Origin: Acetobacteraceae bacterium
GTDB lineage: Bacteria; Pseudomonadota; Alphaproteobacteria; Acetobacterales; Acetobacteraceae
Direction: 5' to 3'
Assembly: GCA_025356735.1 (NCBI GenBank)
Contig: JANXRT010000071.1
Span: forward strand, 1-12,303
DNA length: 12,303 nt
Shown here: piece by piece, positions 1-7,239 of the stretch
Layout: every line of letters begins with the position of its first letter
How positions within the stretch are numbered: position 1 is the first letter of the stretch
The notes under the pieces: generated by a model
What the model was told of the DNA's origin: nothing
What the model saw: the letters and a program-made list of their open reading frames with translations, nothing else
Database searches by the model: none
Program-made: the position numbers and the translations under genes

Positions 1-1242
1 TGGGCCAGCCGCGACGCGTTCGGCGCCTCGCTGCTGGCCGTCACCGACGAGCTGTCGGCGCCAAGCGACCGCGAAATCCGCATCCGGCTGAAGAAGCCGT
101 TCCCGGCCTTGCCGCTGGCCCTCGGCCGCGGCAGCAACACCATGCTGCCGGTGATGCCTGAGCGGCTGGCCAGCACCCCCGGCTCGCGCCAGGTCACCGA
201 GATGGTCGGCAGCGGCCCCTACCGGTTCATGGCCGGCGAACGCGTCGCCGGCTCGCGCGCCGCCTACCAGCGCTTCGATGGCTACGTCCCCCGTACCTCC
301 GGCACCTCCAGCTTCACCGCCGGGCCAAAGGTCGGAAACATCGAGCGGATCGAGTGGCACATCATCCCCGATGCCGCCACCGCCGCGGCCGCGTTGCAGG
401 CCGGCGAGGTCGATTGGTGGGAGCAGCCGACCGCCGACCTGCTGCCGCTGCTGCGCAAGAACCCCGCGATCACCACCGAGATCATCGATCGCGCCGGCAA
501 CATCGGCTTCCTGCGCGTCAACAGCCTGTATCCGCCGTTCGACAACCCGGCCATCAAGCACGCGCTGCTCGGCGCCATCAACCAGGCCGACTTCATGCAG
601 GCCGTGGTCGGAACCGATGCCGCCATGTGGCACACGCCGGCCGGCGTCTTCACCCCCGGCACGCCGCTCGAAACCAACGCCGCGATGGAGGTGTTCTCCG
701 CCACACCCGACTACGACCGCGTCAAGCGCGACCTCGCCGCCGCCGGCTACAAAGGCGAAAAGGTCGTTTTCATCGCCGCCACCGACTTTCCGGCGATCAA
801 CGCGCTGTGCGAGGTCAGCGGCGACATGTTCCGCCGCGCGGGCTTCAACCTCGATTACCAGGCGATGGACTGGGGCACCGTGACAACCCGCCGCAACAAT
901 CAGGACACGCCGGATAAGGGCGGCTGGAACGCCCACTGCACCTACACCGCCGGCTACGACCTGCTCAACCCAGGCTCGAACCCGTCCCTCAATGCCATCG
1001 GCCGCCCCGGCTTCGTCGGCTGGCCAACCAACCCGAAACTCGCCGCACTCCGAACCAGCTGGTTCGACGCGCCCGACCTTGCCGCCCAGCAGGCGATCGC
1101 CGGCCCCATCCAAACCGAGTTCATGCGCGATCCGCCCTACATCCCGCTTGGCCAGTTCTTTCAGGCCACGGCCTATCGCCGTAACGTCACCGGCATTCCC
1201 CGCGGCGCCTTCGCGTTGTTCTGGAATGTGCGAATGGCTTGA
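1..1242 (+). CDS. ABC transporter substrate-binding protein, family 5 (peptide/nickel type), 5'-truncated by the window
   Basis: This is the C-terminal 413 residues of a periplasmic solute-binding protein for a Dpp/Opp-type importer. The reading frame is open from base 1, and the N-terminus with its signal peptide lies outside the window. Family features visible are a GSGPYRF segment near residues 70-76, where family members usually have GTGPY, the stretch AALQAGEVDWWEQP, and NPAIKHALLGAINQADFMQAVVG, which corresponds to the usual 'VRQAIAYAIDR' helix. The C-terminal LGQFFQATAYRRNVTG is also typical. The ligand cannot be predicted. It is separated from the next gene by a repeat element, so it probably ends an upstream transcription unit and is not the binding protein of the importer at 3719-9155, which has its own. 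Codons end mostly in C, unlike the following SDR gene. Family assignment is firm; the substrate is unknown. Confidence 0.9.
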   Translation, partial: WASRDAFGASLLAVTDELSAPSDREIRIRLKKPFPALPLALGRGSNTMLPVMPERLASTPGSRQVTEMVGSGPYRFMAGERVAGSRAAYQRFDGYVPRTSGTSSFTAGPKVGNIERIEWHIIPDAATAAAALQAGEVDWWEQPTADLLPLLRKNPAITTEIIDRAGNIGFLRVNSLYPPFDNPAIKHALLGAINQADFMQAVVGTDAAMWHTPAGVFTPGTPLETNAAMEVFSATPDYDRVKRDLAAAGYKGEKVVFIAATDFPAINALCEVSGDMFRRAGFNLDYQAMDWGTVTTRRNNQDTPDKGGWNAHCTYTAGYDLLNPGSNPSLNAIGRPGFVGWPTNPKLAALRTSWFDAPDLAAQQAIAGPIQTEFMRDPPYIPLGQFFQATAYRRNVTGIPRGAFALFWNVRMA

Positions 1243-1253
1243 TCTGTGATAAC

Positions 1254-1405
1254 GCCGTAGGCAGTAAGCAAGGCGGGGCTCCGCCCTCGACCCGCCAAGG
1301 GGCAGTCGCCCCTTGGAACCCCTCTACTTAACGGATGCGCTCCCGGGCGCTTCCCGGGCGGGGTCAGGGGCAGAGCCCCAGCCTTTCTTCTGCCTGCGGC
1401 GCCAG
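1254..1405. repeat. Intergenic palindromic element, copy A
   Basis: The element starts at GCCGTAGGCAGTAAGCAAGG and ends at about CTGCCTGCGGCGCC, and these two ends are imperfect inverted repeats of each other. Inside are a GGGGCTCCGCCC / GGGGCAGAGCCCC arm pair and two hairpins, AAGGGGCAGTCGCCCCTT (about 1298-1315) and CCCGGGCGCTTCCCGGG (about 1342-1358). It fills almost the whole gap between the binding-protein gene and the SDR gene. No protein is encoded. The same layout recurs at 3538, 7085 and 12004. It resembles a MITE or compound REP sequence, but neither origin can be proven here. Confidence 0.85.
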
Positions 1406-1424
1406 CCATCAAGAAAGTCAAAAC

Positions 1425-2282
1425 GTGGAACGTCTTCAGAACAAGGTTGCGGTCATCACGGGCGGTTGCTCCGGCATCGGGTTGGCGACGACGGAGCTGT
1501 TCCTGGCGGAGGGTGCCAGCGTTCTGGTGGCCGACGTTCAGGACGATCGCGGTGCCGAGCTGGAGGCGCGGTTTCAGGGGCGGGTGAAGTTCCGCCACTG
1601 CGACGTGACGTCCGAGGCGGATATCGCCGGCGCCATGCAGGCGGCGGTGGACCATTTCTCCGGGCTCGACCTGCTGTTCAACAATGCCGGCGCCGGTGGC
1701 TCGCCCCTCATGCTGGAGGAGATGACCGGCGAGGCGTGGGACCGCACGCAGTCGCTGTTGCTGCGGTCGGTGGCGCTGGGCATGCGCTATGCCATTCCGC
1801 ACATGCGGGCGCGGGGCGGCGGGGCGATCGTCAACACCGCCTCGATCGCCGGCTTGCAGGCGGGGTTCGCGCGCATCGCCTATTCGGTGGCGAAGGCCGG
1901 CGTGATCCATCTGACCAAGACCGCGGCGGCCGAGCTGGCGCGCTACAACATCCGGGTTAACGCGATCTGCCCGGGCTACATCCTCACGTCGATCTTCACC
2001 GCCAGCACCGGCATTTCCGGCGCGGCGGCGGATGGCGCCAACGCCGCGCTGCGCCAGATCGCGCCGCACGCGCAGCCGATCCACGCCGCCGGCTCGCCCG
2101 AGCACATCGCTCGCGCCTGCCTGTACCTTATTTGCCCGGAAGCCGAGTTCGTCACTGGCACCCACCTCGTCGTCGATGGCGGCATGACCATCGGTCCGCG
2201 CAGCTCATGGGACCCGGAGGCGCCGTCCGCGATCCGCGACGTGCTGGTCAAGGCCCGCGCGTCCTCAACGCCAGCTGTCTGA
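1425..2282 (+). CDS. Short-chain dehydrogenase/reductase (classical SDR), catalytic Asn replaced
   Basis: This is a 285-residue NAD(P)-dependent oxidoreductase of the classical SDR family, which usually interconverts alcohols and ketones. The Rossmann motif TGGCSGIG is at residues 12-19, Asp37 ends beta-2 (favouring NAD over NADP), NNAG is at 86-89, the catalytic Ser140 lies in NTASIAG, and Tyr153 and Lys157 form YSVAK. PG follows at 183-184. The tetrad asparagine, usually in a 'VNLRG' context, is leucine here (LLLRS, Leu112). I chose the GTG at 1425 because homology begins at once (ERLQNKVAVITGG), an AAGAAAG purine run lies seven bases upstream, and the longer reading from 1335 would encode repeat-element sequence. 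The P450 gene follows 13 bp downstream, so the two are probably co-transcribed and may act on one substrate. The substrate is unknown. Confidence 0.9.
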   Translation: MERLQNKVAVITGGCSGIGLATTELFLAEGASVLVADVQDDRGAELEARFQGRVKFRHCDVTSEADIAGAMQAAVDHFSGLDLLFNNAGAGGSPLMLEEMTGEAWDRTQSLLLRSVALGMRYAIPHMRARGGGAIVNTASIAGLQAGFARIAYSVAKAGVIHLTKTAAAELARYNIRVNAICPGYILTSIFTASTGISGAAADGANAALRQIAPHAQPIHAAGSPEHIARACLYLICPEAEFVTGTHLVVDGGMTIGPRSSWDPEAPSAIRDVLVKARASSTPAV

Positions 2283-2295
2283 ACAGGAAATTGCC

Positions 2296-3540
2296 ATGAG
2301 CGAAACCCGCGACGCCTCGCCCAGGGCGAAGACCCCGGTGCCCACCGGCCTGGCCCTGTCGGCGCTCAATCCGGTGTTCCGGGAACGTCCGCACGAAATC
2401 CTCGACGTGCTTCGCGCCGAGGAGCCGGTGCACAAGGACCGCCAGTTCGATCGCGTCGTGCTGACCCGCTATGAGGATGTTTCCACGGTAGTCGGCGACC
2501 GTTCAATGCAGGTCGATCCGCGCAAGTCCCGGCCCGGATCGTTCGCTCGCATCGCGCAGAACGTCGACGAAAACTACCGGCCGTCGATGCTGAACATGGA
2601 CGATCCGGACCATAAGCGCCTGCGCGGCCTGGTCACCCAGGGCTTCAACCTGCGCTCGGTCGAGGCAATGCGGCCGCGCATCGAGGCGATCGCCAACACC
2701 CTGATGGACGAGCTTGCGACCAAGCCCGGCTTCGATGTCATCGAGGACTATGCCGGACCGCTGCCGACCATCGTCATCGCCGAGATGTTGGGCATCGACC
2801 CTGCCGACCAGAAGGATTTCAAGCGCTGGTCGGACGAGCTGGTTCACAGCTTCAACCCGATCCGCACGCCCGAGCAGACCGCCAGCCTGCTGCACGCGCA
2901 GAAAAGCCTGCATGACTACCTGCTCGGCGTCGTCAATGACCGCCGCATCAATCGCGGCAGCGACTTGGTCAGCCTGCTGGTCGCCGCCCACCAGGATGGC
3001 GAGAAGCTGAGTGAGGCTGAAATCGTCAGCACGGTCAATTTGCTGCTCGCCGCCGGCAACATCACCACGACCGACCTTATCGGCAACGGCGTGCTGGCCT
3101 TGCTGCGCAATCCGGATCAGCTGGAGAAACTGCGCCAGCGCCCGGACCTGGCACGCAACGCGGTCGAGGAAATGCTGCGCTTCGATCCGCCGGTCGCCTC
3201 CACCGGCCGCACCCCGCCCGCGTCCATCACGCTCGGCGGCGTCGAGATCGCGGCCGGCCAGTCGATGAACTGCTCGATCCTGGCCGCCAACCACGATCCG
3301 GCGATCCATCAGAACCCCGATCGGTTCGATATCGAGCGTGCCGACACCCGCCACTTCGCCTTCGGCGGCGGCGCGCATTTCTGCCTTGGCGCGCCATTGG
3401 CCCGGGCCGAGGCGCAGATCGCCATCCCGATGCTGTTCGCCCGGTTCCCCAAGCTGCGGCTTGACCCCGCGCACAGCCTGGAACACAAGCCGGCGCCGGT
3501 GTTCAACGGGTTGAAGGACCTTTGGGTGCGGGTGGACTAA
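2296..3540 (+). CDS. Cytochrome P450 (bacterial class I, soluble)
   Basis: This is a 414-residue haem-thiolate monooxygenase, the normal length for soluble bacterial P450s, with no membrane anchor. The haem loop FGGGAHFCLG is at residues 356-365 with Cys363 as the axial ligand. The ExxR motif is E292-R295 in EEMLRFDPP, and the I-helix is LLAAGNITTTD at 250-260. In the I-helix the usual acid of 'AG(H/F)(E/D)TT' is Ile256, with Thr257/Thr258 kept. The early helix-C motif DDPDHKRLRGLV (102-113) is also typical. An AGGAAA ribosome site lies just upstream of the ATG. It shares a unit with the preceding SDR. Such enzymes need a ferredoxin and a ferredoxin reductase, and neither is in the window. 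The stop codon TAA sits at the left edge of repeat copy B. The substrate cannot be told from sequence. Confidence 0.95.
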   Translation: MSETRDASPRAKTPVPTGLALSALNPVFRERPHEILDVLRAEEPVHKDRQFDRVVLTRYEDVSTVVGDRSMQVDPRKSRPGSFARIAQNVDENYRPSMLNMDDPDHKRLRGLVTQGFNLRSVEAMRPRIEAIANTLMDELATKPGFDVIEDYAGPLPTIVIAEMLGIDPADQKDFKRWSDELVHSFNPIRTPEQTASLLHAQKSLHDYLLGVVNDRRINRGSDLVSLLVAAHQDGEKLSEAEIVSTVNLLLAAGNITTTDLIGNGVLALLRNPDQLEKLRQRPDLARNAVEEMLRFDPPVASTGRTPPASITLGGVEIAAGQSMNCSILAANHDPAIHQNPDRFDIERADTRHFAFGGGAHFCLGAPLARAEAQIAIPMLFARFPKLRLDPAHSLEHKPAPVFNGLKDLWVRVD

Positions 3541-3672
3541 GGAAGGCTAGGCTCTGCCCAGACCCGCAAAGGGGCAGTCGCCCCTTTGAACCCCTCTACT
3601 AAGTTAGGCGCCCCGGGGCGCACCCCCGGCGGGGTTTGGGGCGGAGCCCCATCCTTTCTTGCCTACGGCGTT
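3538..3672. repeat. Intergenic palindromic element, copy B
   Basis: This is the same element as copy A, beginning at the P450 stop (TAAGGAAGG, compare TAAGCAAGG elsewhere) and ending at CTTGCCTACGGCGTT. It lacks the first dozen bases of the left terminus, where the P450 coding sequence lies. Internal hairpins are AAAGGGGCAGTCGCCCCTTT (about 3569-3588) and a GGCGCCCCGGGGCGC-type palindrome (about 3607-3621). The arm GGGGCGGAGCCCC is near the right end. Its right edge reads toward the SBP gene at 3719. Confidence 0.85.
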
Positions 3673-3718
3673 GCTGAAAGCCCGAACGGGCGCGAAGACA
3701 ATCTGGGAAGAAAACACC

Positions 3719-5245
3719 ATGCGTTCACGGCTGCACCGAGGTTTTGTTCTGGCCTGCGGATTGTCTTTTTTGTTCGCCGCTCCGGCGTTCGCCCAAAAGA
3801 AGGGCGGCAGCGTGACGATGGGGCTGGAGCTGGATATTCCGGGTTTCGATCCGCTCAAGGTCGGCGTGTTCGACACGTCGGCCGAGTCCGCGGCGGCGTT
3901 GATTTTCGACACCTTGACGACGCTGGATGACAAGGGCGCCGCGGCACCGAAGCTGGCAATGTCCTGGGAACATTCCGAGGATTACAAGACCTGGACGTTC
4001 AAGCTGCGTCCGGACGTCAAATTCCATGATGGCAGCCCGTTCAACGCGCAGGCGGTGAAATGGAATTTCGATCGGCAGAAGGACCCGGCCAACAAGTGCC
4101 GGTGCGCGTTCTATATCGCGGCCATTCTGGGGGTTGACGCGCCGGACGATCTTACCGTGATCTATCGCCTGGCCAACCCGGCGGCGATGCTGCCGGAAAC
4201 GCTTAGCTTGCCCAGCGCCAACAACGCGATCCAGTCACCGACCGCGATCCAGGCCAAGGGCGACGATTACAACCGCAACCCGGTCGGCACCGGACCTTTC
4301 GTTTTGAAGTCCTGGGCCGCGGGCGACCGCATGGTGGTGGAGCGCAACCCGAACTACTGGAATCCCGGTCATCCCTACCTTGACCGTGTGGTGCTGAAGC
4401 CGTTGCCGGACGCCCAGGCGCGGTTCGCCAGCCTGCAATCGGGTGGCGCCGACATCGTCTGGGACGACGAGTTCGATGCCGACAACATCAAGAAGGCGCA
4501 GGGCGACAAGGCGCTCACGGTGCACAAATATGTTGGCTCCGGCTCGGGCGTCTATGCCGTCAACACCAAGGTGGCGCCGTTCGACGATATACGCGTGCGC
4601 CAGGCGATCGTCATGGCGCTGGACCGGCCGCGCATGTCGCAGGCGCTGTTCGGCGGCCTGGCAATCCCCGCCACCAACGCTTACGGCGACGGTTCATGGG
4701 TGAAGTGCACCGACGATGGCGCGCTACCCTACGATCCGGCGAAGGCCCGCGCGTTGTTGGCCGATTACGGCAAGCCGGTCGAGAACAAGATGATCGTCAC
4801 CGCCACGCCGCGCGGCCGCACGATCGGGCAGGTGTATCAGCAGCTTTGGAAAGCCATCGGCGCCAACGTCGAGATCGAGCAGGTCGATCAGGCGACCATC
4901 CCGCCGCGCGCCTTCATGCGCCAGTTCCAGATGACGCCGTGGCGGATCATCGACCTGGCCGACCCCGACGTGCAGATGTACGCCAACTTCCACACTGGCA
5001 GCCCGGTCGCGCTAGCGAACTATTCCGATCCGGAACTCGACCGGCTGCTGGAACACGCCCGCGCCGATGTGGACCGCACCGAGCGGGCGCGCGACTACTG
5101 CGCCGTCTCGCGGTTGGTCAACCATGAGGCGATCTGGATCTTCACCTTCCAGAACGCCTACTACGCCATCGCCACCGCCAAGCTGAAGGGGTTGCGCAAG
5201 CAGTACAGCGGCGTCATCGACGTGTCCGGAAGCTGGCTGGAGTAG
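3719..5245 (+). CDS. ABC transporter substrate-binding protein, family 5, first gene of a Dpp/Opp-type importer
   Basis: This is a 508-residue periplasmic solute receptor. A classical signal peptide is visible: basic MRSRLHR, a hydrophobic core VLACGLSFLFA, and cleavage probably after AFA at residue 25. The mature protein carries the family 5 features LIFDTLTTLDDKG (61-73), WTFKLRPDVKFHDGSPF (92-108), NPVGTGPFVLKSW (187-199), RNPNYWNPGHPYLDRV (209-224) and IRVRQAIVMALDR (291-303). I chose the ATG at 3719 because it gives the signal peptide and has GGGAAGA upstream; the in-frame ATG at 3659 would add repeat-derived residues. Four cysteines in the mature chain (127, 129, 329, 461) could form disulfides. 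The DppB-like gene begins three bases after the stop, so this receptor serves the permease that follows. The ligand is unknown. Confidence 0.93.
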   Translation: MRSRLHRGFVLACGLSFLFAAPAFAQKKGGSVTMGLELDIPGFDPLKVGVFDTSAESAAALIFDTLTTLDDKGAAAPKLAMSWEHSEDYKTWTFKLRPDVKFHDGSPFNAQAVKWNFDRQKDPANKCRCAFYIAAILGVDAPDDLTVIYRLANPAAMLPETLSLPSANNAIQSPTAIQAKGDDYNRNPVGTGPFVLKSWAAGDRMVVERNPNYWNPGHPYLDRVVLKPLPDAQARFASLQSGGADIVWDDEFDADNIKKAQGDKALTVHKYVGSGSGVYAVNTKVAPFDDIRVRQAIVMALDRPRMSQALFGGLAIPATNAYGDGSWVKCTDDGALPYDPAKARALLADYGKPVENKMIVTATPRGRTIGQVYQQLWKAIGANVEIEQVDQATIPPRAFMRQFQMTPWRIIDLADPDVQMYANFHTGSPVALANYSDPELDRLLEHARADVDRTERARDYCAVSRLVNHEAIWIFTFQNAYYAIATAKLKGLRKQYSGVIDVSGSWLE

Positions 5246-5248
5246 CGC

Positions 5249-6199
5249 GTGGCCGGCTTCCTGTCGCGCCGGCTGCTTGGCCTGCTGCCGGTGCTGCTCG
5301 CGGTCTCGTTGCTGACTTTCGCGATCGCCTCGCTGCTGCCGGGCGACCTCGCCTACGTCGTGCTTGGCGACCAGGCGACGCCGGAGAACGTCGCCGCTTT
5401 GCGTCACGACATGGGCCTCGACCAGCCGATCGCCTGGCGCTACCTGCTGTGGCTCGGCCACGTGCTGGAGGGCGACCTCGGCCGGTCGTTCCGCACTGGC
5501 CAAACGGTGCTGACCGCCGTCACCGAGCGGCTGCCGGTGTCGCTCCAGTTGATGGTGGTGGCCGAGGCGATCGGCCTGCTGATCGGCATACCGATCGCCA
5601 TCCTGTGCGCCGTGCGGGCCGGCGGCGCGTTCGACCGGTTCATGACCGGCACGGCGTTTAGCATGCTGTCGGTGCCGTCGTTCCTATCGGCGATCCTGCT
5701 GATCTATCTGTTCGCGGTGGAGCTGCACTGGCTGCCCGCCACCGGCTACACGCCGTTCCTTGAAGACCCGATCGACAATCTTCGCGGCTTCCTGCTGCCG
5801 GCCTTCACCCTGGCGCTTGGCGAGTGGCCGGTGCTGATGCGCGTGCTGCGCTCCGACATGATCGCGACCTTGCAGGAGGACTACATCGCGATGGCCAAGG
5901 CCAAAGGCCTGCGTCCGGCGCGCATCCTGTGGGTGCACGCGCTGAAACCCTCTTCCCTGACCCTCGTCACCGTCACCGGCATCAACATCGGCCGGCTGAT
6001 CGGCGGCGCGGTCATCGTCGAATCGATCTTCGCGCTGCCCGGCCTCGGCCGGCTGCTGATCAACGCGATCTACACGCGCGACCTGATTATCCTCCAAGGC
6101 GTCGTGCTGCTGGTCGCCACCGGCTTCGTGCTGATGAACTTCCTCGTTGACATGATGTACGCGGCGCTCGACCCGAGGATTCGCCATGGCCGTGCTTGA
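5249..6199 (+). CDS. DppB-like ABC transporter permease
   Basis: This is a 316-residue inner-membrane subunit of a peptide/nickel-type importer. About six membrane segments are visible, near residues 9-30, 97-122, 134-156, 181-200, 236-258 and 280-303. The cytoplasmic coupling ('EAA') loop is AMAKAKGLRPARILWVHALKPSS at 214-236, which contacts the ATPase subunits. The N-terminal LLPVLLAVSLLTFAIASLLPGD and the C-terminal ALDPRIRHG are typical of DppB. The start is GTG at 5249, three bases after the receptor's stop; GGAG at 5239-5242, inside the end of the receptor gene, can serve as its ribosome site. The last 14 bases overlap the next permease gene, which points to coupled translation. Confidence 0.94.
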   Translation: MAGFLSRRLLGLLPVLLAVSLLTFAIASLLPGDLAYVVLGDQATPENVAALRHDMGLDQPIAWRYLLWLGHVLEGDLGRSFRTGQTVLTAVTERLPVSLQLMVVAEAIGLLIGIPIAILCAVRAGGAFDRFMTGTAFSMLSVPSFLSAILLIYLFAVELHWLPATGYTPFLEDPIDNLRGFLLPAFTLALGEWPVLMRVLRSDMIATLQEDYIAMAKAKGLRPARILWVHALKPSSLTLVTVTGINIGRLIGGAVIVESIFALPGLGRLLINAIYTRDLIILQGVVLLVATGFVLMNFLVDMMYAALDPRIRHGRA

Positions 6200-7076
6200 C
6201 GCCACGCTTGACACCGGCCTGATCGCGGTTCCAGCCGCCGAACCCGCGACCAGCCGAACCCGGCGCCGCGCCGGCACGCTGTTCTGGATCGCGCTGGCCT
6301 GGATTGGCCTGGTCGTCGTTGCCGCCGCCGTCGCCAACTTGCTGCCGATCCCGAGCCCGACCGACATCGACATGCTCGGCCGCCGCGCCGGGCCCAGCGG
6401 CGAACACTGGCTCGGTACCGACGGCCTCGGCCGCGACGAATTCTCCCGGCTGCTGTTCGGCGCCCGCATCTCGCTCGGCGTCGGCGTCCTGGCCCCCATC
6501 ATCGGCCTCGCTTTCGGCGGCACGCTTGGCATGCTCGCCGGCTACTTCCGCGGCAGGTTCGAAACCTTGGTCGCCGGCGGAGTCGACGTCGTGCTTGCCT
6601 TTCCGCCCCTGGTGCTCGCGATGGCCGTCACCGCCTATCTCGGCCAGTCCATACCGAACCTCATCCTGGTGCTCGGCTTCCTTGGCATCCCCGCCTTCAC
6701 CCGCGTGGCGCGCGCCGCAACCCTCAGCCTCACGCCACGCGAGTTCGTCACCGCCGCCCGGGCCATCGGCGCCAGCCACGCCCGCATCCTGCTGCGCGAG
6801 CTGCTGCCCAACGTCGCATTGCCGCTGATGGCGTTCTTCCTGCTCGGCGTCGCCGTCACCATCGTCGTCGAAGGCGCCCTCAGCTTCCTCGGCCTTGGCG
6901 TGCCCCCACCCGCGCCCAGCTGGGGCATCATGATAGGCGAAGGCCGCGAAAGCCTGGACGTTGCCCCGATGCTCGCGTTCCTCCCAGCCATCGCCATGTT
7001 CCTGACCGTGCTGGCCTTCAACCTGATCGGCGACACGTTGCGCGCACTTACCGACCCCCGGCCGGGCGCGTTGTGA
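6186..7076 (+). CDS. DppC-like ABC transporter permease
   Basis: This is a 296-residue partner of the DppB-like permease. The family signature HWLGTDGLGRDEFSRLLFGARISLGVG is at residues 74-100. The coupling loop REFVTAARAIGASHARILLRELLPN is at 185-209, and the C-terminal hallmark LSFLGLGVPPPAPSWGIMI is at 232-250. A hydrophobic segment at 32-52 is the first membrane span, and about five more follow. The unusually long, weakly conserved first 25 residues suggest a cytoplasmic tail. GAGGA ends seven bases before the ATG at 6186, within the end of the upstream gene. Codons end overwhelmingly in C, unlike the ATPase gene that follows after repeat copy C. Confidence 0.94.
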   Translation: MAVLDATLDTGLIAVPAAEPATSRTRRRAGTLFWIALAWIGLVVVAAAVANLLPIPSPTDIDMLGRRAGPSGEHWLGTDGLGRDEFSRLLFGARISLGVGVLAPIIGLAFGGTLGMLAGYFRGRFETLVAGGVDVVLAFPPLVLAMAVTAYLGQSIPNLILVLGFLGIPAFTRVARAATLSLTPREFVTAARAIGASHARILLRELLPNVALPLMAFFLLGVAVTIVVEGALSFLGLGVPPPAPSWGIMIGEGRESLDVAPMLAFLPAIAMFLTVLAFNLIGDTLRALTDPRPGAL

Positions 7077-7084
7077 TGCGGCTT

Positions 7085-7236
7085 GCCGAAGGCAGTAAGC
7101 AAGGTTGGGCTCTGCCCAAACCCGCCAAGGGGCAAGTCGCCCCTTGTGACCCCTATGCTTAAGGTAAGGCCCACCGGGGGGCTGCCCCGGCGGGGTTTGG
7201 GGCAGAGCCCCATGCTTTTCCTTGCCTGCGGCGCTT
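7085..7236. repeat. Intergenic palindromic element, copy C, inside the importer operon
   Basis: This is the clearest copy. The left arm GCAAGGTTGGGCTCTGCCCA and the right arm GGGGCAGAGCCCCATGCTT are inverted repeats of each other, flanked by GCCGAAGGCAGTAAG and CTTGCCTGCGGCGCTT. The internal hairpins are AAGGGGCAAGTCGCCCCTT (about 7128-7146) and CCGGGGGGCTGCCCCGG (about 7174-7190). It separates the permease genes from the two ATPase genes of one importer, so any promoter, terminator or RNA-stability role would change the ratio of membrane to ATPase subunits. No T-run follows the hairpins, so it does not look like an intrinsic terminator. Confidence 0.88.
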
Positions 7237-7239
7237 AGC

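Noticed and set aside
1298..1358. Hairpins in the intergenic elements as intrinsic terminators
   Set aside because: Stems are strong but no U-run follows in either direction, and similar stems occur several times per element; Rho-dependent or RNA-stability effects remain possible.
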